Origin: Eopsaltria australis
Taxonomy: Eukaryota > Chordata > Aves > Passeriformes > Petroicidae
DNA: 64,000 bases
Direction of reading: 5' to 3'
NCBI GenBank assembly: GCA_034509425.1
Contig: JAVTVJ010001688.1
Location: 308,091-372,090 of the forward strand
The translations under genes and the position numbers were made by a program. This document shows positions 35,022-46,900 of the stretch, piece by piece (the stretch's first letter is position 1; each line of letters opens with the position of its first letter). Under the pieces are notes generated by a model. It ran no database searches. It worked only from the letters and a program-made list of their open reading frames with translations, and had not been told where the DNA came from.

Positions 35022-36948
35022 ATCTTGCAACTGTGTCAGACAAAAGGGCTGCTCAGAGGCAGAAGAGTTTAAAAGTTTCAAACTCCTTTTCCATCTGTAG
35101 TTCCAGTTAAAAATTTCAGACCAAGTCATCTTTCTAGGACTTCTTACTATTTCACAAAGATCGGAGGGAAATTGCATTTTTCCCATTTGTATCAAGAGTT
35201 GTAGCTGTAAGAGTTTGGAAATTAAATTTTATTCCATACTTTTTTACTCCTTGCATGGCACTAAGAAGCAGGCCTTTTAGGACAAAAATGTCTCTTTGCA
35301 TACATAAAAATAAAAAGCTTTTACTGCTCAAATTAGGGTAAGGTTTATAGTTCAAGACCAAAGACCATTATTTAGGCTGAACAGAATAGAACTTTTTTCT
35401 TTATGAGCATCAGTCCTTTCTCCCCCAAAGAGCAATAGTTCATGTTGTTTGGGCCACGTATTTCTTTACAAGAAGCAGGTCAAAGTCCACATCACATGCT
35501 TAAATGCTTCAGGACCTAGAGATAGTTTTCCCACAGTATATGTAGATGCTCAGGGAATTTTTAGAATCTTCAGAGTCACATAGTTTTGCCAACTGTTCTC
35601 TTGAACTCAGATGGAATCTGTGTAGTCTGGAAGGAATAGAAAATTGCAAGATTTCCTACATCCCCTTCGTAATAAAATCTATGGCATTTTGTGATCTGAG
35701 ACTTATTGATATCCAAGACTACCCTGAAGACAATTATATACACATAGCTTGATCCAACAAGTTCTGTTGGACCCTACAAGCTCACTTTGTTCTGAACTCA
35801 GAGTATTTGTGTAGCTGGAAAGTCATCTCAGCTCCAAATCTCGCCCTTAATTTTCTTTTTTTTTTTTTTTTCAAAGAGCTATGAGTTAATGATGGATTTA
35901 TTTAAAAGGCAGGACTTGAAAAGGCTACATCTAGCCTTAGGCTTTTTCTTGTATATCCCAGAAGCTTCCAAAGAATATAGGTGATTCTTTCATGCAAATT
36001 TAAGTAGTCAGTGAATAAAGCTGAGAATGAGTGCCTCGATGTTGATATGATACTCAGTCGTATTACCACAATCCTAACAAATATCAGAACTGAAGTGGTC
36101 ATGGCTGATATGCTTCCGCTGCCTGGTCAAATTTGTTGGTTATCTTCAGTAGACCAGACCAGCTTTCAGGAAGACACGTGAGACCAACACAACACACATG
36201 CTGCAATAAAGGATTGCAGCTCTGGGTTTAATTTGCATGTTGATTTACAGTGATTGCATGAAGACAGGGGCTGGCTGCTTGTGGGACACCCAAGCAGCCA
36301 ATTACTGTAACTTCATGTGCAGCTGTCCGATATGAATGTGTGATTGCAGTATTAAGAAATTACACACGATTGCCTTTGCATTCTTTCATAATGTCTCTCA
36401 AGTTGAAGTCTCTGTTCATTTTCCTAATGTCTCTCTTCCTTTTAGTTGCTGTTAGACAGAGGAAAAAAGCAGGCATTGTAGCGAAGTGCAACAAATGTTG
36501 ATCCTTCATATTTCAAGTATTCCACTTCTGGATGCTTATGTGGTTTTACCTAATTCCTCTTTCCAGTATGTTCCATAAACTTGAAGGGTCATCATAATTG
36601 TAGGTGCAGAGAGCCAACAGAAGCAATTTATGTTTGTGGTTGTCAGTTGTACTTAATTCTCAATGCCTCCCTTCCTACACTCACTTCAGAGACTCTTGAC
36701 AAAGGTGTACTGATGTTTTGCCTCTGATCCACATAGCTGTATCTGGTAATTGCATGAGATAACGCCAAAGACTCACTTTTCTTGAATACTTGACAGAACA
36801 CAGTATTATGAAATATCACTGTGCACTCTTGGCAACTATCCACAAATACTGTTGCTGACAATGATGCCTGAAGGATTTTTCTGCTTTTCTTCTAAATACT
36901 TCTTACACTATTCCCTATATTCACAAGTATTAGCATGCATACTTGTGA

Positions 36949-37318
36949 TGTTTTAGGCGATAATTTAGCCCAGTTTCAGTGTTCAGCAGGCTGGTAGACT
37001 AAACACCCCTGAAACTACGTAGAGTTAGAAGACCAAACACTCTATTTTCATAAGCACTCAAGGTCTCCTAGTAGGACAGATTTTGTAAAGTAGAAGTTAG
37101 CCCACCCAGGCCCCTTATTGGGCCCTGCTGGTAGATATGTTAATTTGTAGAATCTTTAATTGTATACTCGACTGGGGGGACGGGGCTTTTGCGACGCATT
37201 CTACCTGGACGGCAGAAGCCATCGAATGGGATCCTATTAAAATACCGAGGTAAACAACCCCCAACCGTCTAACCGTGTCTGAGCCTTTATTTCCTGAGAC
37301 CAGAAAAAAGCATCAACA
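36949..37318. mobile_element. Probable solo LTR, 370 bp, CpG-bearing
   Basis: The block starts TGTTTTAGG and ends GCATCAACA, so it has TG...CA and matching TGTT/AACA ends. The flanks TTGTGA (36943-36948) and ATGTTA (37319-37324) match at four of six positions, compatible with a worn 6-bp target duplication. CpG-containing text (37165-37280) stands out from the AT-rich surroundings. It has an ATTAAA (37236-37241), and the TTTATTT near 37287 reads AATAAA on the other strand, so orientation is open. Length and 6-bp duplication would fit a class II (ERVK-like) LTR. Confidence 0.5.
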
Positions 37319-38719
37319 ATGTTATCAGGGTTTTTATGGTGGACTAGTTGGGTTTACGTCAGAAAGAACCTGAGAAAATGACCCTAACATGTCTACTACA
37401 CGCAAGAATTACATCAGTCCTTCACTTAAGCTAAAGAATTGGTTTTGGTCCAGTGGGGCAAGACAACACACATGCTGGCATATATTGCCTCAGCAGCAGT
37501 GCTGCAAGACACCCACCGGCAGTTGTGCCTGCCAGATCTCTGCTGAGACACGTGAGCTTCAGAAACAGCTCAATTATGTTAATGCTACCAACACTTCAGG
37601 TTACAGAATCCCTGCTGTGGCTCTGTTGTATCTTCTTCCCTGAAAGCATTGTTCTCATGATTTAAGGAACAATGCTCTGATTTCAAGAAGGCTGTCAGAG
37701 CTGCACTCCCCAGCTACAGGAGTGAGACAGGAAGAAAACAAACATTTGAATTTATTTGGAGACAATTGGCTAAAGAAGCTGATGCAGCAATTGCTGTAGC
37801 ACAAAAGCAGTGAACACCAGAACACGTTATCAAATAATCTAGACAAGGCAAGACTATTGTTTTTCAGGTGTGAATGGGTACCCTGAAATGAAGTCTAGGG
37901 AATGATCTCGCCTTTCATGTATGCTTTACCTTAGACACAGGGGCTTTGCAGCAAGACAGGCAATTGAAACTCATTCAGTGAATCTGAGAACAGAAGCAAA
38001 GGAGGTTTGACAATCTCTCTCAGAATTTCAGTGTTCTTTAGGAATACAGCATATTCCTAAAGACAAGTGCACTTTCATCTCCATATAAAATTCCTTACCT
38101 GCTATCCCATGAGGGGCTGATGAAATAATTTTTTTGAAGTTTTGTACATGTGCACTGCAGAGTATTTACAGATCCTTGAAAAGATAAAGCTTTTTCAGTG
38201 ACATAAAGCCTAATTATCACTCAGCAGTCTGCAAGTTGTATATGAAACACCTACTCACACAGTTCTCAACTTAATGTTTCCAGAAGTGTTTACAGATCAT
38301 AATGGTAAAATGTATTTAATACTTGTTTGTACCTATTTGCATTTTTTGTATGAAAGAACAGCTTAAGGCTTCATAATCATGTTTCTCTGGCACATTCTAA
38401 GCCTTGCAAATCAGTCATTTATCTCAAGTGAATTACAGCATTAAGCTGTAATTAATTACATTAAGCTGTAAATAATTACATTAATATGTAATTCACATAT
38501 TAAGCCAGTCTGAAACTGGTACAACTGGAAGCTCCAGGCAAGATTGGTGGGGTCTCAGTCCTAGCAAGAACTTCACATGTTTAATGAGGCTTCATATCTT
38601 GATGTGGTATGAGCACTGCTTGGAGGGGTGGGAATGCGAAACAACCTGCAGATTTTAAGTCAGTACCTTGCAAGGTAATATTCTGGGTATCTACTGCATC
38701 TCTAGTTTGCTTTTCTAAG
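37319..38719. other. Non-coding stretch, nothing firm
   Basis: Contains an AT-rich imperfect tandem repeat at 38432-38494 (units with ATTACATTAAGCTGTAA). No gene seen. Confidence 0.5.
38432..38494. repeat. Imperfect ~20-bp AT-rich tandem repeat
   Basis: Three units built on ATTACA-TTAAGCTGTAA. The last unit has diverged. Confidence 0.8.
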
Positions 38720-38721
38720 AA

Positions 38722-38882
38722 GTCTTAGAATGGTTAGTTTTGGAAGGGACCTGTAAAGGTCCTCTAGTGCAATATTCCCAGCAGGGACACCTTCAACTAG
38801 ACCAGGCTGCACACATCTTCAATTAGCCTGACTGTGAATGTTACCAAGAATGGGACTTCCACCAACTCTCTGGGTATTGAGT
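38722..38882 (-). mobile_element. CR1 LINE 3' fragment, minus strand
   Basis: 'gaatggttagttttggaagg' and 'gacctgtaaaggtcctctag', then 'gaccaggctgcacacatctt' and 'gacttccaccaactctctgg', are the CR1 3' region in reverse-complement order. Confidence 0.8.
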
Positions 38883-40267
38883 ACTGTGTATTCTTTTCTC
38901 TTTGTTTTTTTCAGCAATCTAAAGATCCCTGGTAATATAGTGCTGGATAAATCTGTCTGGGCTCAAAATATCCTGGGGCAAAAGGGCTAATTTCATTTTA
39001 TGTTATTTGTTTTGATGTTATTTGAGGCCATCAGAGGGTGTAGGCTCTGCAGGTCTCTAAAGAGAACAGCTCCTCTTTGTCTTCTGCATTCTCAGACGCA
39101 GAAAGAACATTCTGCTCTAAGAGAAGCATTTATAAAAACTGGCTGTTTCCATCACTTCATTGTAGTACTTTTATTTGTCTACTTAGGAGTGTGAGTAGGT
39201 GTTTACCCACGATGCTGAAGAGAAACAGAGCAGTACAGAACTAGTGCTCACTGTCCCACTCTGATGTCTGAGGAGGTGGAGAGGAAGGATTGTGCTCACT
39301 CTTTCTCATGTGAAGTATATAGGATGGGCTGTATAAATCAACTACACTTGACCTGCACATAAAAGCTTTTTTGCACAGTCATGAGGATTGTGTTGCTCTT
39401 GTTCTTAGGTTGAAAAACTGAGATTGCAATGTTTAAGTATTGCTCTATGAGCCAGATCTCTGAACAGCACCACCTTATGCAGAACCAGAGTGAATATTTT
39501 GTCGCGTATCTCACAAGTCATGATAAGACAGAATAGATACGGTAGAGTTTTAGATCCTCTCATCATAGGTAATGTCCTGGAAATAAATAAATTCTACACA
39601 TTTTTCCTGATTAACTGGGCAGCATTATTTTCCCTTTTTTTTTTACTAGCAATAGACATGTACTGCTCCCACATTCTCCTTTTAAGTGAATAGTTTGTTG
39701 CATTGAAGAAGAAAAAATGTGATGGGGGAAAAAAGGTTGATGGCATTTGAAATTTATATATTGAAAGTTATAAGAGAATACAGTTCTGCAATGGCTTGTG
39801 AAATGTAATATTGATGTAGACTACAAATGCTAGAAGTATTTTCTGAGATGCAGATGACATGCAAAAGGAAAGAAAAATGAGTATGAACTGATCTTGCCAC
39901 AGAAAGTAGCGGCACATAAAAGATCCTAACCAGACAGAAGTTCTGAGCCTGTCAAGTTCTCTTTTAGTGAAACAGGAGACAGATCCTCTGTTCTTTTTTT
40001 CCCCTCTTTTGAACAGCAGAGAAAGATCACGATAATAATTATGGCTGAAAAATCTAGGTGGTGAGGCTCAATAGTTGGAGTTATCTGTGATTTAGTTAAA
40101 AAACTTTGAAGCTGATGCAGCAATTATTATATAATTCACAGGAATTTTACTTTATATTATGTTTTTATATAGAAGTATATCACTAATGCACATATCAACA
40201 AGCTCTATTTCAGCTATCTATCAGAGCTTTCAGGTATTAAAAATGAAGGTGATAATTTGATTTAACA

Positions 40268-40318
40268 CTCACAACTCAACAATGCTCACAACTGTAGGGG
40301 ACTCACAACTGTAATGGA
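40268..40318. repeat. 17-bp tandem repeat, three copies
   Basis: Units at 40268, 40285 and 40302 begin CTCACAACT. The last two are near-identical. Confidence 0.85.
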
Positions 40319-42971
40319 CTGTTTGACGATGTAAGAGGAGAATTAGTTGCATATGCAAGTATCAATAAAATTAAAAGCAGAATAGTTAAGCATTGAAGGA
40401 ATTCCATATGAAAACAATAAAGAAAATATTTAACATGGGAAAATATTGAAGAATCTGCCAACCTAATGCTGTCTTTCTACTTGTTGCCTATACAGCCTTC
40501 AAACATTAAAATATTGGTTTTATTTGCAATGATAATTCTCATTTACATAGAAACTATAGTGTTACAGTGTGCTATGGCTTTCTTTCTGAAGAATATGTAA
40601 TAAAGCATAAAGCCAAAAGAGATCATACTGCTGGGGAAACAATAGTGAAAAGTCAATTTTACAGTGCACATGCTGACTGCATTCTCTGTGATGTTGTCAG
40701 AAAAAAGGGCACTGCTATCCATGATGACTCCATCTTCCATATACAAAAACACAAAAGCCAAAGGATAATATACAATGAGTTCAAAAGTAGTGAAATAAGA
40801 TAAAGATAAATGTAACAGACGTGCATTCCATTTCAAATGAGGAATGTATTATTCAATCTCTACTGTAAGCAATTGCCAAGAGAATAAAAAACAAGATTCA
40901 TGGAGCCTGTTTTACAATACCCAGAAGTACCAATGATGCTCACAAAATTAATAGGAAGATTTTTCATTATGAAGTACAAAGAACATAGAAAGATAGTCAG
41001 TCCTAACTTGTCATCCATATACAGACATATGCAATTAAAGCAGACAAAACTCCCCAGATAAACACATACAGGTCTAACCACCAAGTAAAAAAAAAGAAAT
41101 CATATCTTCTTAATTGTTTCCTTTAAAATGAATGACAGATCCTTTCAGAGTCCTTATACCAAACAGCATGCTTCTCCAGTAGCTCCCAATGTATGAGCTT
41201 GGAGCTCATTGTGTGGAGAGGCTACACTCAAGACAAAAAAGGAATGACTTTAATGACAGTTCTATAGCTGCTGGCTTTATTCATTGGGATAAATTAGAGA
41301 ATAAATAAGCTCAAAAAAATTTGAAAGGTAGATGACTACATCAGACAGATAATGGTTGTTTACTGACAAAATGAATTACTTGGGTAACTGTTCTACTTCT
41401 TAAACTTGTCAGCAATCCCCTTAAGAGCAAGAAAATTATTCTTACATCTAAAAACTGAATAATAATTACATTCTTTCCTGAGCTTGTGTCTCAGTTAGAA
41501 AAAATAAATAATATTTTTACACTGATTTTCATATGAAAAAATTTTACTGTACTTTAAACTATCTGCAAGTTAGAGTGAATATAAAATACAGGTCAGAAGT
41601 AGAGAAAAGAAGAGGTGGGGAAAAAGACTAAAGCATAACTTCAGTCTTTTTTTTCACCTTCACTCTGCTCATAAGATCTTGATTAAAACATCTATCTTTA
41701 GTTGCCATAATTAGGAAATTTTTATGCTCTTGACTGAAAAGTGTAAAACTAACAGAAGACAAGAGTGAAAAATACACTTTTTCATATTTCCTATTTTGTA
41801 TTTTCATCTGTATTCATGAAATCTTAAGAATAAGACATAGAAGAGACCAATTAAATCATCCAGTCATTCCCACTACCAACAGCTCTGAATAATCCCATAT
41901 ATTTTCAGCTCCTGAAAATACAGCATTTACATGCAGATGAAAAAATATATTTTAATGAGCCAGGATCTTTTTCCTGTGCAATCTGAGCCTCACTGTTCAG
42001 ACAAAGGCAGCCCTTTGTCCCAGCTGAAGACTTCTAAAGGAATAGACACTTCAGATAAGATGACTGCCTGTTACCAGATCATGTAGTGTACTTAAACAGT
42101 GTATTATTATGCATTTCAGCACAGCAGAGGAAAAGGACACACGGTAATTAGGATCAATCAGCACACTTTCTGAAGCCTAGTGTGGCAACAGAGATGTTAA
42201 ATACTACTTTAGACATGAGGCACAACGGATGCCCCAGCTGACAGGATAAGGTAACTTTGAGTAAACTTTCTTCCTAGTCATTCGGGTAAAGATCAGTGAG
42301 AATCCACCATTAGTTCAGCACGAAGTCACTCTGTCATTAGTGTAGGGGTCAAACTACCACTTGGTTGTAACTGCAATCTGACAGTTTTTACCTACTAATG
42401 AGTAATAAGATTGAGTTTGTCATTCAGAAGACATCCCACAGGTTGGCCTTTTGTCATAACGTGACTTTTAGTGTGGAGTTATGATCTGTCTCTTGAACAT
42501 CAAGATGAGCCCCAATTACACATTACTGTCTTCCCCCCACTCCCCAAAAAGTGCTGCCCAAAAGCCAGACTGCATAAGATGAAGTATAAAGTCTTACTGC
42601 ACTTCTACCTGTATTACAAACTGAGTCTTTCACATGATTTTAAACAATATTTTATTTTTAGATAAGCCTTTGTATGACAATTTCGATGAGATGCCCAGGC
42701 TCTGTCTATTACTTTTCTGTTCTCTAAAGCTGTTTTCATTTGGTGACAAGACAACTACCATACACCCATATACTTGTTCCTCATACTTGTTCTGAGGAAC
42801 AAGTTCAGCAAAATACATACAGAACAGACACTGTGTGCTGCAGGATACATTCTAGGTTGTTCTGGACCACTGTCCAGGTGAAGGGTTTGGCAACAGGACA
42901 TTTGCAGTGACAGCAATGTGAATATTCAGACAGTATTGAAGAGAACTTGAGATTTTACATCAATTTCGTTA

Positions 42972-43006
42972 TGATAAAAGTACTGATAAAGGTACGATAA
43001 AAGAAC
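42972..43006. repeat. 12-bp GATAAA-containing repeat, three copies
   Basis: TGATAAAAGTAC, TGATAAAGGTAC and a shortened third unit. Confidence 0.8.
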
Positions 43007-43749
43007 ACTTCCAGGTCATTTTTCTACCTGAATATATTTTGTATCCCATAATTTTTACGTCTTTGAGAAACCGTGACTTAGGGCTATGTGAAACTTCTGG
43101 TATTAAGATTCAACCAGTTTATGTACCTATACATTTTTTCTCCTACAGAGATGTAAGTGTAAGCCTACCATGACTTTAGGATGTTCTTATGAGCTGGATC
43201 TGTTTGATAGCAATAGAATGGAATTACAAGTAAATAGATTAGCCTTTGAGACAGTCTAATACATAAGGATAATATATTACAAATAAAGATACGAGGTGTT
43301 ATGATCTATTAGCCATTTTCACCAAGGAGTTACTAAAACCTGAAGCAGTTCTGACAAGTGTGTACTATTTAAAGTCATAGACTAAGAAGCAAGCACTTAA
43401 ACATGCCAAGTATGTAGTTATCTATTAGCAATCTATTTCCAGATGCACATAAAAATCATACAAGATTTAAAATATTGTTTTCATAAAATGTGTTTTAACA
43501 AGCTGTGATTTAATTAAGGCATTCTATATTTATTAGATAATTTTCTAAAACCATGTAGTCTTCTCTTGCTCTTCATTTATATGGAGGAGAAGCAAGGACC
43601 TCATGGAAATTATGAAGCAAAGTTGTTGATGATTGGAAGATTTTTGAAAAAGATTCATTCCAGAACATTAACATGTACATCCCTCCCACTTAAAAACTCA
43701 TCTTCATATACTCTTTCATGCTGAATCACATACTACACAATTTTGTAGG

Positions 43750-43915
43750 GAAGTGGTTGAATCACCATGCCTGGTGGTATTTAAATGTAAATATGGCATG
43801 GAAATATGGCATTAGGGACGTGGTTTACTGCTGGGCTTGACAGTCTTAAATTAAGAGTTGGGGCTGATGATCTTAAAGGTCTTTTCCAACCTAAATAGTT
43901 CAGTGAATTTATGAT
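43750..43915 (+). mobile_element. CR1 LINE 3' end
   Basis: 'ttgaatcaccatgcctggtg', a 'tatttaaatgtaaatatggc' segment and the closing 'gatgatcttaaaggtctttt' with 'ccaacctaaatagttcagtg' follow the CR1 3' UTR in order. A short 'atatggcat' duplication lies inside it. Confidence 0.75.
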
Positions 43916-46900
43916 AAACTACTGAAGGAACAGTTGACTAATTTAATGCATTAAAGAAAGTCCTGAGAGTTGGCAGGATCCAAGCTTGCACTCCAGTGCA
44001 GTTTGTTCCTTTAGGCATAATTTGCAATTGTGTGCCTAAAGAGGCATTTAGAATTTAAAGGTACTGCACACCTTCATCCCTGAAATGTGATTTATTATGC
44101 ACCATGCAAGAGCACAGAAAGGCAAGTAGTAAGACAGCAAACATTAGCCAAAATGTGTAGCTGGATAACCCCAGCAGTTGCCAGCTGTTCACATCCCGCA
44201 GAATCTTCATGGAACCATAAGCATGATAATTATTTCCATCCCTGTGTTTGTTTTGTGCAACAATAGTAATGTAGCATAACTTACTTAGCTACCATAGTAA
44301 TGTATATTCTCATCATTTATGACAGCACTTCAGTGACTCACAATGCTGTTTCCTCATATAAGGGGATATAAAACATTTCTTAGAAGTTCCTTTGAAATTT
44401 TCAAGGTTCTTCATTAAGACAGTGTGAATCCATAGGAAACCATTGCCATGATGATGACATCCATTAGTAGCATTAGTTGCTCCAGTAATTTTTCAGCCTA
44501 GAAACTGTTTGTGATATAGCAAGAGACACTTAATACCAAAAATCAAGTCAAAGCCTTATAACATATAATTGCAAAAACTGAAAAGATTTGCTAACCTCAG
44601 AGCCATATGCATGATGAATCTCTTCTTTCTGAATTTGCTGTTTTACAACAGTAGGATACAGAACTGATGGACACAGTGAGGAAAAAATAAAAGAAGAAAA
44701 AGGAGATTAAAATGACAGTCCTCAAAAATCTTTCATTTCAGCCTAAAATAAGGGAGGGAAAACTAAAGTATTTGTATAATTTGGTTGCAGTTGGAGAAAT
44801 TACCACCTTGCCATTACATTTTTCTATGTGTTTACTGGTTTCCTAATTTGGGAGTTTTTCAGTTACTACAGGAGCTGCAGTACAAATCAAAACTGAGCTG
44901 GCAGGATTCACACATCTCTCCAGCCTATCTCTAGCAGATGGGGGAATCAGCTATTTTGGGCAACCACACAGTATTGATGTTTTTTCATTCTGGGTTTTTT
45001 TCTTAAGCTAAAAAGCTCTGATACAGAATGTTTTATTCATGATACATTGAAGATGTGAATAAAGCTTAACTTCAAAAGTTGAAATATTCACTGTCTGTGC
45101 AAAACGTCTGTGTGACACTTCTGTATTTTGGCTGTGAAGTAACTTATCTCCTGGGGATTTCCATAACATCATCAAGCATGATCAATGATTCTCATCCTTC
45201 TTTTGATACAGGAAAATTAATTCAGCTTGTGTCTACTGTGGAGAAACAGAAGGTAAGCATTCCCAGTAACCATCTAAAAAAGCTTGAATGTAGATATCTT
45301 TTACAGAGCACTTTATCTTGTTTTTAACAGGGACCCAGGAGAATTTTGTGAAAAATTGTAAATAAAAAACTGGATTCCCAAGAGATATGCCAGAGTCAAA
45401 AATAATTGTATCCAAACTGTAACTAATGAACAAATGATTCAGTGAAATACATTCTGTATTTCCATTCACCACCATCTGTTATTGGCAAGATACTTTTTTC
45501 CCAGCTACAAAGCTTGAGCAAGCACATGAGCACCAAATTAAGGGACAAAAGTGAATGCTGTGAATGCTTCAAGGGAGAGGTATGGCTGCTTTTCACAGAA
45601 GCATGTGTATTTGCTCTTCATGGCAAGCAGAAATTAACATTTTCCAGAAGCAGGGGAATGAGTTATTGGCATCTCGAAAAAAATTCCAAGACAAGAAAGT
45701 TGCTCCTTTTTGGCATGAAATGCCCTTTCATTGCAGAGAGCAGGTTGTGCTACATGAGCAAGTATTTTCCACTTGATGTGTAGACCATCTACGCCTTCTA
45801 GTTGAAATCCTAGTTTGTTTCCGTGCAGTAAAAATCAAATGGGAACAATACTTAGCTACAAAAATGGGGTTGCTGTTTCAGTAGCTAGCATCCTTCCCTT
45901 AACAGTACCTCCAGTGTGTTAAAAGGAGACTGTACTCCCACATATAATTCCATTTGGACACATGTAGAAAAGAGGTCTTGGCTAGAGTATGGCAACAGAC
46001 AGCAGGATGCTAAGTGAACTCAAAAAGGGTTAGGGTTTTCGTAAAACTTCACAACATCCTTCTGAGTTGTATACTAAAACTATTTATCCTAGTTAAGCAA
46101 AAGTATGGAAAAAACCCCAAAAACTCATAGACTTGTTAAGCTACATGGAATAAAGGGGTGGGAGATATGTGATTCACAGTTCTATGTTCAAAAGCTACTG
46201 TGTAATTCTACTGTGTAAACAATGGCTATGGTTGCCTTAATATTAACACCTATAAAGTTGATTTACAGATTTACAAACATTACTTACTAAAGCGGGAAAA
46301 TTACATGGTTAAATGCATGGTTAAACTATTTCCACTCACTTAGTGAGCTGCAGCTCTACCTACAGCTATTAACATTTTATGTATCTCCTAAGAGCAGTGC
46401 CTGTGTATCTGGCTGTTGTGGTGTTGTGAGAAACCAGATAAGTCCAGATGATTATATTTCATAGTGGAATTAAAGATTTTTTGACATTTCTGTCATTTAA
46501 TGGAGACACCAAGTAAGTATCAGAAAACTGGTATTATTTAATACATGACAGTTCCTGCAAGAAGTCAAGAACTTGAAAGATACTTCTTGAACCTGCCTCT
46601 ATTAGGCTCAATAATTTAAAGCCTATCTACCAGAGCCAGCATTACATTTATGAGCAGTTTAAAATGCATACAAATCAGTACTGACTAGTTAAACCCAACA
46701 TTTATTAACCATCATATGAACTATACCCTTTATGAACTATACTTAAAGGATAATTTATTTTCTGAAAAATTATTTTTTCTTAGAGTGCATGCACATTAAC
46801 AGACCATATAATTTATGTGGTGTAATATAGATGAAACAGTCAATGCCAGCTATATGTGCAATATCTGGAATGCAGTCAGGAAATGTTTCTACACTGTTAG

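Larger units (their letters stand above)
33196..36160. other. AT-rich non-coding stretch with simple repeats
   Basis: Contains a T15 run (33221-33235), a TTTTG repeat (34001-34034), a perfect 26-bp duplication (34970-35021) and a T16 run (35856-35871). No gene seen. Confidence 0.5.
38883..43745. other. AT-rich non-coding stretch
   Basis: Contains a 17-bp x3 repeat (40268-40318) and a 12-bp x3 GATAAA repeat (42972-43006). A possible worn CR1 tip near 41845-41880 is too short to call. No gene seen. Confidence 0.5.

Noticed and set aside
41193..41209. 7-bp inverted repeat ATGAGCT/AGCTCAT
   Set aside because: Short palindromes of this size are expected by chance in 64 kb, and nothing nearby gives it a role.
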